The position numbers and the translations under genes are program-made. A DNA stretch of 64,000 nt. Source: Pantoea allii. GTDB taxonomy: Bacteria > Pseudomonadota > Gammaproteobacteria > Enterobacterales > Enterobacteriaceae. Below are positions 18,337 to 26,931 of this stretch, piece after piece; within the stretch, counting starts at the first letter, position 1; every line of letters starts with the position of its first letter. The notes beneath the pieces were generated by a model that searched no databases, was not told the origin of the DNA, and was given only the letters and a program-made list of their open reading frames with translations. The stretch spans positions 34,364 through 98,363 of the forward strand of contig NZ_NTMH01000052.1 in the NCBI RefSeq assembly GCF_002307475.1, in the 5' to 3' direction.

Positions 18337-19338
18337 ATGGCAACCGCAGAACAGTTTAAAGCGCTTTTAAAGAGCCACGCTGACGGTGATGAAGCGCGTT
18401 TTTACTCTATTGCTCTCCAAGTAGCAGCTAAAGAAGCACGTCAGGGTCACAGTAAGCTCGCAAATGACATCAAGCAAATCGTTGAAAAATCGCAAAAAAA
18501 TGATGAAAAAATGAGTCATTTGACGACAGCAAAAACGCTTCAATTTGTTCATCAGCCAAAAAGCGAACTTCAGGGCTTGCTTGAACTGACGCCCAGTGAT
18601 GTGCATGTTGAGGAGTTAGTATTATCTGCTGATGTCAAAGAGCGACTGGAGAAAGTCGTTACTGAGCAACGACAGTCAGATAAGTTAAAACGCTTCGGAT
18701 TATTGCCACGGCGTAAACTCCTCTTTACCGGACCACCCGGAACAGGTAAAACGATGTCAGCTCTCATGCTGGCTACTGAACTTCGTTTGCCGCTTTATAC
18801 CATAGTCTTGGATAGCCTTATTACACGTTATATGGGAGAAACTGCGGCAAAATTACGTCTTATCTTTGATCACATAAGACAGACCCGGGCGGTCTATCTG
18901 TTCGATGAATTTGACGCGATTGGCACACAACGTGGTGCATCAAATGATGTGGGCGAAATCAGAAGAGTATTGAATTCCTTTCTGATATTTGTAGAGCAGG
19001 ATTATTCAGAAAGCGTAATCGTTGCAGCAACAAACCACCCGGAACTACTTGACCAGGCTCTTTATCGCCGTTTCGACGATATTATTCAGTTCGAGAGGCC
19101 ACAAGAAGCACAGATTGTCATGTTGATGAAAAATCGACTTTCCTTGTTCGATATTAACCATCTTAACTGGGAAGCAATCATAACAGAGGCTCTGGGCCTG
19201 AGTTCTGCCGAAATTACGCGCTCCTGTGATGATGCTGCAAAAGATGCCGTTATATATTTTGACGGAAAACTTGAAACGTCGGTGATCATCAAAGCCCTCG
19301 CCAGAAGACATAAAGGCGGTGGCGCAAACCGGGAATAA
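18337..19338 (+). CDS. ietA: IetA-like AAA ATPase (antitoxin/regulatory partner of the subtilase)
   Basis: A 333-residue AAA ATPase. Walker A GPPGTGKT is at residues 132-139, Walker B VYLFDEFDAIG with DE at 190-191, sensor-1 VAATNHPELLD, and an RRFDD arginine-finger stretch, preceded by a 120-residue helical N-terminus. The gene directly precedes a subtilisin-like protease gene. That pair is the IetAS architecture: on the Agrobacterium plasmid pTiC58 IetA acts as antitoxin to the protease IetS and stabilises the plasmid, and ietAS pairs have also been reported as anti-phage systems. The ATG at 18337 follows AAAGGAGAG at 18321-18329. Assignment rests on architecture and motifs, not on a database match. 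Confidence 0.8.
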   Translation: MATAEQFKALLKSHADGDEARFYSIALQVAAKEARQGHSKLANDIKQIVEKSQKNDEKMSHLTTAKTLQFVHQPKSELQGLLELTPSDVHVEELVLSADVKERLEKVVTEQRQSDKLKRFGLLPRRKLLFTGPPGTGKTMSALMLATELRLPLYTIVLDSLITRYMGETAAKLRLIFDHIRQTRAVYLFDEFDAIGTQRGASNDVGEIRRVLNSFLIFVEQDYSESVIVAATNHPELLDQALYRRFDDIIQFERPQEAQIVMLMKNRLSLFDINHLNWEAIITEALGLSSAEITRSCDDAAKDAVIYFDGKLETSVIIKALARRHKGGGANRE

Positions 19339-19354
19339 CATAGCAGAGGACATA

Positions 19355-21868
19355 ATGGCAAATGACAGGATGCATTTGAATGTCAGGCAGTTTGTTACGA
19401 GTGAAAGATTTAGGTCAAGAAATACAGCAAGAAGTATTCAAATCGCTCCCCGGGACAGACAAACTCATGGCGAAGGACTGAGGCTGCAATATCAGGAAAT
19501 ATTAGACCGGTATGATGGTATGGCAGCCAATCGGGAAACACCTGTAACAGATGATATTGGTATTTATATTGAGGTCATTGGTCAGGAAAGAATCAAGCTA
19601 CCCCTGGAAAAGCTGGATAATACTGATTTCAAACTTTGCCTTCTTAAGACAGAAGGGCACCGTGAAGTCGCAACCCTATTTATCCCCGAAGCCAGGCGCG
19701 GGGCCTTTCTACGAAAAGTAAATCAGTATTTGGACCCTGACAAAGACCGCTATAAAGAAAGTGAAGATACATATTACCCTGCAAATCATGCTTTGATTGC
19801 AAGTATTGCCGAAGTAAGGTTTGCACGGATTCGTTCTTTCTGGACAGATGAACCAAGCCTTTTCCCTGATGATCCCGAAAGACAGTTTTGGTGGGAGCTT
19901 TGGCTCAAAAAGGAGCAAAACAGCGATCCTCTCCTGATTGGCAGACAGTTAGCAGAAAGACTTAATGCTGAGATGGGAAGCTCTTCTCTAAATTTCTTTA
20001 AATCTGTTGTTCTATTAATCAAATGTTCCCTTAACCAGCTTGAACGCGCTCCTGAACTGATAGCGAATCTCGAAGAGCTCAGGAGAGCAAAAGATACCCC
20101 GTTCCCTATTGTTTACTCTTCCCCTTTCGATCAAGCTCAGTGGGTCGATGATATTTCCCAACGTTTCGTGCCTAATACCGATGCTAATTGCGCAGTTACA
20201 ATACTTGATACTGGGATAAATTATCATCATCGACTTCTGCAACATGTCACTGCAGGCAGCTACTCAGAATGCTGGCTCCCTCAGTGGCCGCACTACTCTA
20301 TTCCGGGCGGCATTGAAGTCCAGCATGGTTCTATGCAGGCAGGTCTGGTTGCCTTTGGCAATCTGCTTGATGTCAGCCAGAGTAGCTCATCTGTACATAC
20401 GCCATTCGTTATCGAATCAGGGAGAATCATCCCTCCTACAGGAATAAATCCTCCTGAGCTCTACGGCGATATTACTGTGAGCACAGCTTACAAACATGAA
20501 ACTGAACGGCCAGAGTATAACCGGGTCTTTAGCCTGGCGATTACTTCACCTGAAAGTTCTGTAAGCGGGATGCCATCTTCCTGGTCTGCAGAAATCGACC
20601 GTTTTACATGTGGTGTTGACGAAGATATCAGTAGGTTATTCGTTATATCCGCTGGTAACAACCGTGATGTAAGACATGACTCAGATTACTGGGATCAGGT
20701 AGCCCTTTCGCCCATCGAAGATCCTGCGCAATCCTGGAATGCGCTTACCGTTGGTGCTTACACAGAGTTGTCTACAATTGATGACCCGGTTTTTGATGGC
20801 TGGACAGCATTTGCGATGCCTGGAGACGTTTCTCCATCAAGCCGATCTTCTGTGAACTGGTCATGGCGAAAACAGGCTCCTCATAAACCTGATGTCGTTG
20901 CCGAGGGTGGAAACCATGTTATTTCTCCCGACAGGACTGCGGTTGATAACTGCTCTGATGTATCTTTGCTTACCACATCGGGAAAAACGACAGGTTCTGC
21001 TTTTGAAAGTCATGGGGACACAAGTTCTGCATGTGCGCTGATATCCAGAGATGCAGCTCTTCTGCGCACACAATACCCTGAGCTATGGCCTGAGACTATT
21101 CGAGGCTTGATCGTTCATTCAGCAGAATGGACACCCCGGATGATGATGCGTTTTGAACAGCTATGCAGACAGCATTCTCCGAGTGTGGCAAAAGATTGCC
21201 TGCTGCGTACTGTAGGCCACGGTGTTCCTGATATTAATCGGGCAAGATACAGCGCTGATCACGCTCTGACATTGATAGCTGAAAGCGAGCTACAGCCGTT
21301 CATCAAAGAGACCAATGCGGCTGCATCGGCTGATCCAAAAAACAACATGATGAATCTGCATCAATTACCATGGCCTGTAGCTGCTTTACAATTACTTCCT
21401 CCGGAAACTCCGGTGAAAATGCGGGTTACGCTTTCATACTTCATCGAACCTAATCCAGGCCGTCGTGGGTATCGGTCAAGATACAGCTACCAGTCTCATG
21501 GGCTGCGATTTACGACCATACGTCCAGGACAGACCCTAGAAAACTTTCGATCAATGGTTAATGGATTGGCGTTAACAGACGATTATACCGGTCCGGAGGG
21601 CGATAATGAGGGATGGTTCCTCGGTACACAATTAAGAACCAGAGGCTCTGTGCACTCTGACCGGTGGAATGGTTCGGTGGCTGAACTTCTCGACATGCAT
21701 ACTATTGCTGTCTTCCCGGTAAGTGGATGGTGGAAGTACCGCTCAGGAGAAGAGCGCTGGAGAAATAAAGTTAAGTATTCTTTATTGATTAGCATTGAAG
21801 TACCTGACGAAACTGTAAATATCTACACTGAAGTTGAAAATGTAGTCGATATCTCGGTCTCTATTTAA
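19355..21868 (+). CDS. ietS: IetS-like subtilisin-family serine protease (toxin/effector)
   Basis: An 837-residue S8-type protease without a signal peptide, so cytoplasmic. The catalytic triad is intact: D285 in ILDTGINYHH, H324 in VQHGSMQAGLVAF, S557 in HGDTSSACAL, with oxyanion Asn435 in ISAGNNRD. An N-terminal domain of about 270 residues precedes the protease, and about 250 residues follow it. The ATG at 19355 has AGAGG upstream; a GTG at 19319 that overlaps ietA is a less likely start. It is 16 bases behind ietA, so both come from one transcript. In the known systems this is the toxic partner restrained by the ATPase. A hairpin follows the stop. Confidence 0.8.
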   Translation: MANDRMHLNVRQFVTSERFRSRNTARSIQIAPRDRQTHGEGLRLQYQEILDRYDGMAANRETPVTDDIGIYIEVIGQERIKLPLEKLDNTDFKLCLLKTEGHREVATLFIPEARRGAFLRKVNQYLDPDKDRYKESEDTYYPANHALIASIAEVRFARIRSFWTDEPSLFPDDPERQFWWELWLKKEQNSDPLLIGRQLAERLNAEMGSSSLNFFKSVVLLIKCSLNQLERAPELIANLEELRRAKDTPFPIVYSSPFDQAQWVDDISQRFVPNTDANCAVTILDTGINYHHRLLQHVTAGSYSECWLPQWPHYSIPGGIEVQHGSMQAGLVAFGNLLDVSQSSSSVHTPFVIESGRIIPPTGINPPELYGDITVSTAYKHETERPEYNRVFSLAITSPESSVSGMPSSWSAEIDRFTCGVDEDISRLFVISAGNNRDVRHDSDYWDQVALSPIEDPAQSWNALTVGAYTELSTIDDPVFDGWTAFAMPGDVSPSSRSSVNWSWRKQAPHKPDVVAEGGNHVISPDRTAVDNCSDVSLLTTSGKTTGSAFESHGDTSSACALISRDAALLRTQYPELWPETIRGLIVHSAEWTPRMMMRFEQLCRQHSPSVAKDCLLRTVGHGVPDINRARYSADHALTLIAESELQPFIKETNAAASADPKNNMMNLHQLPWPVAALQLLPPETPVKMRVTLSYFIEPNPGRRGYRSRYSYQSHGLRFTTIRPGQTLENFRSMVNGLALTDDYTGPEGDNEGWFLGTQLRTRGSVHSDRWNGSVAELLDMHTIAVFPVSGWWKYRSGEERWRNKVKYSLLISIEVPDETVNIYTEVENVVDISVSI

Positions 21869-21876
21869 GATCTGAT

Positions 21877-21902
21877 AAGACTGCGGGTTTTTCCGCAGTC
21901 TT
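21877..21902 (+). terminator. Hairpin terminator after ietS
   Basis: AAGACTGCGG at 21877-21886, loop GTTTTT, CCGCAGTCTT at 21893-21902. The ten-base stem is perfect and starts eight bases after the ietS stop. The T-run is in the loop, not after the stem, so termination may be partial. Confidence 0.65.
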
Positions 21903-21908
21903 GACTAA

Positions 21909-22099
21909 CAGACTCAGCAACACGTGTGGCCTCGCCAGCCACTCTTCCAGCGTCAGCATGCCGTTCTCTGGCATAAAACGCCTGTCAGCGAGGCAGTTAA
22001 ATTGTTCCGGAAAGAGTGTTTATATCTGAATGTCACCCGCCACGCCGGTAAAATGCCCAGCGCCAGATCCACTTCCCCGAGATCAGTCAGGCCAGCATG
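21909..22099 (-). pseudogene. Remnant of a LysR-type regulator, effector-binding domain
   Basis: On the minus strand from 22099 the frame reads HAGLTDLGEVDLALGILP, the typical start of the second LysR substrate-domain strand (GEVDLALG). After frameshifts the sequence continues FPEQFNCLADRRF-like and ends LTLEEWLARPHVLLSL at 21956-21909, again LysR-like (LTLExWLxxPHVLVS). No helix-turn-helix part remains and there are at least two frame changes. The right end is exactly at a 17-base palindrome, which may be the junction where the rest was lost. Confidence 0.55.
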
Positions 22100-22123
22100 A
22101 TCTCTCTGCTGGCCTGACTGATC
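22081..22123. repeat. 17-base perfect palindrome at a gene-remnant edge
   Basis: GATCAGTCAGGCCAGCA at 22081-22097 and its reverse complement at 22107-22123 are separated by nine bases. The left arm is part of the LysR remnant's coding sequence, so the right arm is an inverted copy of it. That points to a rearrangement junction. In the transcript it would form a very stable hairpin, about 85 bases before the next gene. Confidence 0.75.
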
Positions 22124-22206
22124 TAGGAATATAAGATAGCGTCCGGGATTTTCTCGCCGTTATCGCTATCATGTCTGCATACATTCACATCAAACAAGGT
22201 ACTGAA

Positions 22207-23613
22207 ATGACAGTTAATACTAAAGCTACAAAGTTCGCTCCGGATACGCTGTTCTTTGGGCAAAAGCCGCTTTTGAACGATGGGGCAATTCTGGATAAAG
22301 CTAACGAATTATTAGAGGAACTTAAACCTCAGTTTCCTAGGTGTGAAGCCAATACAAAAGTCACTGATACGAAAAATGCGCGGAAGACTGTGAAGGAAAT
22401 GATGAGCTTTGGGATAGGCGAACAACAATATCCTGCGTTTGTTAAGACAGAATCCTATAAGCAGTTAGTGGCATTGGTTGGCGCATTAAACCTGCTCGCC
22501 CCAAAATGGAAACTTCAAATTAAGCCCTACCAGGATGAGCGCGATCTGACACTGGGATTCTATGATTACCTGGATGACAGGTATCACCCCAGTCGGCTCG
22601 CTGGCGAGATTTTAAAAAGCTATTTTTATTGCCTTGGCCAATTTAACGCATCGGCCGCTGTTCGTCTTAGTACAACTGAAAATCATATCATTGAAATCAT
22701 GCGTATGAGACCCCGCGTTAAAGAGGACCTTTTTAGCAAGGATTTTGATTACAAAACTGGAACAGCAGAAGCCCGTGGGTGGTTGAACAGTATCATTGAC
22801 CCCTTGCTCCTCCGTTATCCAGAAACACAGCACGATACGCAGGCAGAAAGTTTAACGCTCGCGTTTCACAGGCACATCAGCAAGAACATGGTGTTAAATG
22901 ATTTCATTAATAGTGGTCATTATCACCAATCGGAAAGTGAGCAGCTCACCGGCGTGATCAATGCTTTCAATCAATGGACTGAAGCAGAAGACCTGTCCGC
23001 AGTGCCGGCAGCGGATGAGGCAGATTTACATATTGCTTTGACTTTTGCGGTCATCCACGCGGTGGATCGCCCCAGTGGTTTCGACTGGCAGTCTCAAATC
23101 CAGAATAATCTTCAGGATAAATACATCAGTCGCTTGCTGAAATTTGTGCGTTACGTTCGGTACGCCAAAAAAGAGCAAAACAAAAAGATTTCCCTGCGAC
23201 TAATACGTCGCGGCAGTACCAACCGAGACCTGATGCTCTACCCGGCTCTGCTCGAACTCAGTGATGAAATCCACGACCCGAATTATCAAGTAATGTGCAG
23301 GAATGCCACTAAATTACTCACTAACATGAAAATCAATGCCGAGCTGACAAAGTTCATGGGCAATATTTTTGGCGCACTATGCTGCTATGAGGGGGATGAA
23401 ACTGACCTCAATATACAGATGTTTTCCTACTGCGAAAACCGCAAAGAATTATGGGATTACCGGACAAACTTTATGCGTAAGCTCCTGCGACTGGATTACG
23501 ACCAGATGGAATCCTTCCTAGATAAACTGGACGCAATCTTGGCACCCGAACGTGACATTCTTCAGTCGAGGCTTAACCAAAAAATTGACCTTTACCAGAG
23601 GGGGTATGTATGA
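22207..23613 (+). CDS. Unknown 468-residue mostly helical protein, first gene of a two-gene operon
   Basis: I do not recognise this protein. It is soluble, has no signal peptide, no membrane segment, and no nucleotide-binding or nuclease motif that I can see. The sequence is rich in predicted helix: an N-terminal acidic part (ILDKANELLEELKPQF), a middle with repeated charged helices (WLNSIIDPLLLRYPETQ; GVINAFNQWTEAEDL), and a basic segment (KFVRYVRYAKKEQNKKISLR; RLIRRGSTNRD) before a Cys-containing helix GNIFGALCCYEGDETD. The ATG at 22207 follows AAGG at a usable distance; ATG 22171 has no ribosome-binding site. Its stop overlaps the next start by four bases. It is beside ietAS in the island, so a defence or plasmid-type role is possible but unproven. 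Confidence 0.75.
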   Translation: MTVNTKATKFAPDTLFFGQKPLLNDGAILDKANELLEELKPQFPRCEANTKVTDTKNARKTVKEMMSFGIGEQQYPAFVKTESYKQLVALVGALNLLAPKWKLQIKPYQDERDLTLGFYDYLDDRYHPSRLAGEILKSYFYCLGQFNASAAVRLSTTENHIIEIMRMRPRVKEDLFSKDFDYKTGTAEARGWLNSIIDPLLLRYPETQHDTQAESLTLAFHRHISKNMVLNDFINSGHYHQSESEQLTGVINAFNQWTEAEDLSAVPAADEADLHIALTFAVIHAVDRPSGFDWQSQIQNNLQDKYISRLLKFVRYVRYAKKEQNKKISLRLIRRGSTNRDLMLYPALLELSDEIHDPNYQVMCRNATKLLTNMKINAELTKFMGNIFGALCCYEGDETDLNIQMFSYCENRKELWDYRTNFMRKLLRLDYDQMESFLDKLDAILAPERDILQSRLNQKIDLYQRGYV

Positions 23614-23945
23614 ATCTTTCAGGAAGCGTGACCATTGAAGTCTGTCACAAAAATGGCGAAGAGGTTGAGGTCTTTGACATTAGTGCCTCTGAGTTCGGCC
23701 TTGAGGAATCAGGAACTCGCAACTATGACGGAGAGCGTGCCTACCGTGGGCTGTACATCTACTTCAACAGTGAGTATGGCTTCGATGTGCTGGCAGAAGC
23801 CGAGGAAATGAACCACTCCATTACTGATTTTGACATCAACCTGCGCCAGCACAGCAGTATGTATGAGATTAATATCGATACGGATAATCTTTACGCAAAC
23901 TCAACAGACGCTGACGTTGAATACAACGAAGACGACTGGCGGTGA
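23610..23945 (+). CDS. Unknown 111-residue acidic protein, second gene of the operon
   Basis: No family recognised. The protein is strongly acidic and looks like alternating beta strands: SGSVTIEVCHKNGEEVEVFD, AYRGLYIYFNSEYGFDVLAE, then ITDFDINLRQHSSMYEINID, ending DADVEYNEDDWR. Start and preceding stop overlap as ATGA, so translation is coupled to the 468-residue partner and the two products probably act together. Small size and high acidity would fit an antitoxin, inhibitor or DNA-mimic type partner of the basic-patch protein before it; this is speculation. A hairpin follows twelve bases after the stop. Confidence 0.7.
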   Translation: MNLSGSVTIEVCHKNGEEVEVFDISASEFGLEESGTRNYDGERAYRGLYIYFNSEYGFDVLAEAEEMNHSITDFDINLRQHSSMYEINIDTDNLYANSTDADVEYNEDDWR

Positions 23946-23957
23946 TCCTGATAGTAA

Positions 23958-23985
23958 ATACCCGGCTAGCGTCATGGCCGGGTAT
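23958..23985 (+). terminator. Hairpin after the unknown two-gene operon
   Basis: ATACCCGGC at 23958-23966 and GCCGGGTAT at 23977-23985, ten-base loop. Placed right after the operon stop, but without a following T-run. Confidence 0.5.
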
Positions 23986-24390
23986 CTGAAAACTTAAGTA
24001 GGATGTCAGTTTCATCAGATGGATTGAAAAAGGTACTTTTTTGTATCGACCCACACTTGTCTTCATGACTCAAGTTCAAAACCTATCGACGACCTACACA
24101 ATTATCGTGAAAGAAGCCTATTGCCCCGAAAAGCTTTATTTTTAGCATATAAACTCTGTCGTTATATGACCTGAATGAGCAATCTGAGATGTTACAATCC
24201 CTTGATACATGACGATGAAAGCCAGCGTAGAGGTGCTTCCATCACTTACATCTGAAAAAATAATTTTTCTGAAAACAATTAAATGGTTATTAATATTTTT
24301 TTATCAATTTTCATAATTTCACGTTTTAAAATTGTATGGGTATTGTGTGAAGATGCGTTAACAGGGCAATCCTGATTCGTTCGCGACTTA
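23986..24390. other. Right end of the accessory island, non-coding
   Basis: About 400 AT-rich bases with stops in every frame. It contains long A/T tracts (24255-24335). Nothing protein-like, no tRNA and no clear attachment-type repeat was seen. The composition changes back to backbone-like at the ROK gene. Confidence 0.4.
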
Positions 24391-24428
24391 CCCTGACTCA
24401 CTGACCCAAAACGGGCAGTGAGTCAGGG
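24391..24428. terminator. Long inverted repeat at the 3' end of the ROK gene
   Basis: CCCTGACTCACTG at 24391-24403 pairs perfectly with CAGTGAGTCAGGG at 24416-24428, and CCC/GGG inside the loop can extend it. It begins three bases past the ROK stop. There is no T-run, so it may be a Rho-independent-like block or an mRNA-stabilising hairpin. Confidence 0.55.
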
Positions 24429-24430
24429 CC

Positions 24431-25603
24431 TTAATTAAAATAGGTTTCCCGCAACGGCGTTAACGCCGCGCCCAGCGCCGAACTGTCCCCTTCGATCTCG
24501 CTCAGCAGGATATCCGGATATTCCGCAGAAATGTCCCAGCGTTTACCCGAACTCACCCGCGGCATGGCTAAAAACATCTCGCCCAGCTTACGCGGGATTT
24601 CCCCGCCTAATATGATGGCGCCGGGATCGATGACCGCATTCAACGCATCCATTGCCCGATGCAGGTTTGGCGTTACCTCTTCCACCCACTGCTGAGCGAT
24701 CGGCCATGCCGGATCGAATTGATGATTGAGATCGCGAATATCTTTAATTTCAATGCCGCCGCTGCGTAGTCGATCGATCAAGATCCCCAATGCAGGACGC
24801 AGCTTGCCCTCTTCCGGCGTAAAAATACGGCTGATCTCCCCCGCATTACCAAAAGCCCCCTGAAACGGTTTACCGTTGATCACGATGCCGCCGCCAAAAC
24901 CGTAATTAAAGGAGAGGTAGCCAAACGTACCGTATTTCAGCCCGGCACCTAAAAAAGCCTCAGCGTGTGCCGCCGTGGTGGCGTTATTTTCAATCCATAC
25001 CGGGCGGTCAAATAACCCCGTAATTTCACGACGCAGATCGATGCCCATCCAGCTTTTTAATGGTTCAGGCGGATTAAAATATTTACGCGAGTCATAAAGA
25101 AAGCCCGCCATGCTGTATCCAACACCGCACACTTTTTCTGGCGAAATACCCTGTTGCTTTAAGGTATCCAGATAGTGGTGTTTGATATCCAGTAAGGTAC
25201 GGGCAGGATCGCGGGGATGCGTATCCAGCACGCTGTATTCAGTGATACCGCCACGAAAATTAATCAGGCTGGCGGCAACGCTGTCTGAATTAATTGAAAT
25301 TCCATAGCCGTAACGTGCATCCGCATTAAGCGATAATGACGGGCTGGGCTTGCCTCTTCCCTGGGACGGCGATTCCCCCAGGCTGAGAAAGCCATTTTCG
25401 GTTAGCGTATCAACAATGCGGTGCACAGAAGACTGATTCAGAATCGTTTGTGAAACCAGAGAGGAGCGAGAAATCCCATCGTTACGGCGGACAAGTTCAA
25501 GAATAAGTTTTTCACTGCGATTAAGTTCTACTTCATGATGACCTGAATTTCCATGAACCACAGCATTGTCCTCACCGTATTTAATAATGGGTTCTGTTAA
25601 CAC
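24431..25603 (-). CDS. ROK-family transcriptional regulator
   Basis: A 390-residue protein of the NagC/Mlc/XylR type. Residues about 28-80 form a winged helix (LNRSEKLILELVRRNDGIS; SLVSQTILNQSSVHRIVDTL). The rest is a sugar-kinase-like ROK domain with PVWIENNATTAAHAEAFLGA and the GFGGGIVINGKPFQGAFGNA glycine loop. The zinc-binding CGCxGCxE motif of true kinases and Mlc is absent; the corresponding region reads NAGEISRIFTPEEGKLRPAL. The start is GTG at 25603. It is divergent from the IMPase/ABC/GDPD locus, so it is the probable local repressor, responding to a sugar-, inositol- or sugar-phosphate-like ligand. Confidence 0.85.
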   Translation of the reverse strand: MLTEPIIKYGEDNAVVHGNSGHHEVELNRSEKLILELVRRNDGISRSSLVSQTILNQSSVHRIVDTLTENGFLSLGESPSQGRGKPSPSLSLNADARYGYGISINSDSVAASLINFRGGITEYSVLDTHPRDPARTLLDIKHHYLDTLKQQGISPEKVCGVGYSMAGFLYDSRKYFNPPEPLKSWMGIDLRREITGLFDRPVWIENNATTAAHAEAFLGAGLKYGTFGYLSFNYGFGGGIVINGKPFQGAFGNAGEISRIFTPEEGKLRPALGILIDRLRSGGIEIKDIRDLNHQFDPAWPIAQQWVEEVTPNLHRAMDALNAVIDPGAIILGGEIPRKLGEMFLAMPRVSSGKRWDISAEYPDILLSEIEGDSSALGAALTPLRETYFN

Positions 25604-25649
25604 CCTAGCATGCTTTTATGCATCACGAATAGTAAAGGGAATGGCCTTT

Positions 25650-25666
25650 ACGTTTTAATAAAATGT
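25650..25666. promoter_or_regulatory. Candidate operator of the ROK regulator
   Basis: ACGTTTTA-A-TAAAATGT is a 17-base palindrome with one mismatch, in the ROK/IMPase divergent region 47 bases upstream of the ROK start codon. ROK repressors such as NagC bind AT-rich palindromes of this kind. Only one copy was noticed. Confidence 0.4.
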
Positions 25667-25865
25667 GCTGAATGGCGGCTTATTCTGACTGACATGCCTC
25701 GATCATAAAATCGTCATAATAGTGAAACTTAACAGAGAGACACTCTAATATCATGCAGTAAGCATTATATTAAAGGCGATGCCTTATGTGGCGTATTTAT
25801 GCTCATGCTACATAAACGGATGGGTCGCACATCCCCTTCTTCTTTCTCTTTGCATCAGGTAAACA

Positions 25866-26639
25866 ATGGATACGCGCTTAAAAGTTGCTGAACGCATCGC
25901 ACAAGAAGCTGCACTACTGGCCCTGGATTATTTCAGGCAGCTGAGTGAATTAGCGATCTGCGAAAAAAGGCCACAGGATGTCTTCAGTGAGGCAGACCGG
26001 GAAGTGGAAAATCGTATACGCCAGCGTCTGGAACAGCATTTCCCCCAGGATCGTGTTATCGGTGAAGAACAGGGAGGCGAACTCAGCGCCAGCTACTGGT
26101 CAGTCGACCCTATTGACGGTACGAGCAATTTTTTACGCGGCTCGTCATTGTGGGGCATTTCTATTGGTTATGTGCATAACGGCGAGCCGCTAATCGGCGT
26201 CATCATCCATCCAGCATTAAATATCATGGTGAGCGGCGGTAAAGAGGCGGGCGTTTATCTGAATGGCGAGCCTTTTGAACGGCCCGTGATCGCTGAGGCG
26301 CTTAAAACCGTCGCCATTGGCGACAGTCCTTCATGGGATTTTACTCACCAGCTCTGCATTGAGAAAGCCTACCGGGATGATGGCTGGAATGTGGTGCGCT
26401 ATCGTTGCGCCACGATCGGTTTAACCTTTAGCGTGCTCGGTTATGTGGACGGTTATCAGGAATGTTTTAGCAGCATGTGGGACGTTTCTGCGGGCTATGC
26501 GCTCTGTAAAGCGGCAGGCCTGGAAGCGCACCTTGCCGGTACACAGGAAAAAAGCATGACGCATGTCAGTGTCGGAACCGCAGAAATGAACCGCCTTTCT
26601 GCCCAGTTTATCCCCCATCCCCGCTTTACCCCTGCCTGA
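25866..26639 (+). CDS. Inositol-monophosphatase family phosphatase
   Basis: A 257-residue Mg-dependent phosphatase of the IMPase/FIG superfamily. Metal-site motifs are in place: GEEQGGE near residue 66, WSVDPIDGTSNFLRG at 78-92 with D81 and D84, and the late MWDVSAGYALCKAAGLEA holding the final aspartate. Such enzymes remove phosphate from inositol phosphates and related sugar phosphates in the cytoplasm. The ATG follows an AGGTAAACA stretch. It is divergent from the ROK regulator and in front of an ABC importer and a glycerophosphodiesterase, but ends in its own terminator. The context suggests it finishes the breakdown of an imported phosphodiester. Confidence 0.88.
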   Translation: MDTRLKVAERIAQEAALLALDYFRQLSELAICEKRPQDVFSEADREVENRIRQRLEQHFPQDRVIGEEQGGELSASYWSVDPIDGTSNFLRGSSLWGISIGYVHNGEPLIGVIIHPALNIMVSGGKEAGVYLNGEPFERPVIAEALKTVAIGDSPSWDFTHQLCIEKAYRDDGWNVVRYRCATIGLTFSVLGYVDGYQECFSSMWDVSAGYALCKAAGLEAHLAGTQEKSMTHVSVGTAEMNRLSAQFIPHPRFTPA

Positions 26640-26679
26640 AAAACAGACTGCCTACGGCTTATCTCATCACTGCACGTTC

Positions 26680-26716
26680 AGGACAGCGTTTCGGCGCTGT
26701 CCTGCCCTCTTTTTTA
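26680..26716 (+). terminator. Rho-independent terminator after the IMPase gene
   Basis: AGGACAGCG at 26680-26688, loop TTTCGG, CGCTGTCCT at 26695-26703, then GCCCTC and six T. It separates IMPase from the ABC operon, which therefore needs its own promoter in the roughly 200 AT-rich bases that follow. Confidence 0.8.
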
Positions 26717-26931
26717 ATTTTGCCACTCAGCCATACCTCACTGCCTCTGCGCTCAATATTATCCACTACGCATTAAAATAGTTAGCACGTTAAATGTAAG
26801 AACTCAAAGCATTAATCTATCTCAATGTTAAATATGGGTTTTAAAAACTTAATGAATTCTTAACCTGCCTGAAATTGCTTAAATTAACATCCGACAATTA
26901 TTATGCACATCGCATTAATTGCAAGGCACAC

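Noticed and set aside
17130-18337. Invertible segment controlled by the serine recombinase
   Set aside because: No pair of hix/gix-like 26-base inverted sites was seen around the gene, and the recombinase lacks key arginines.
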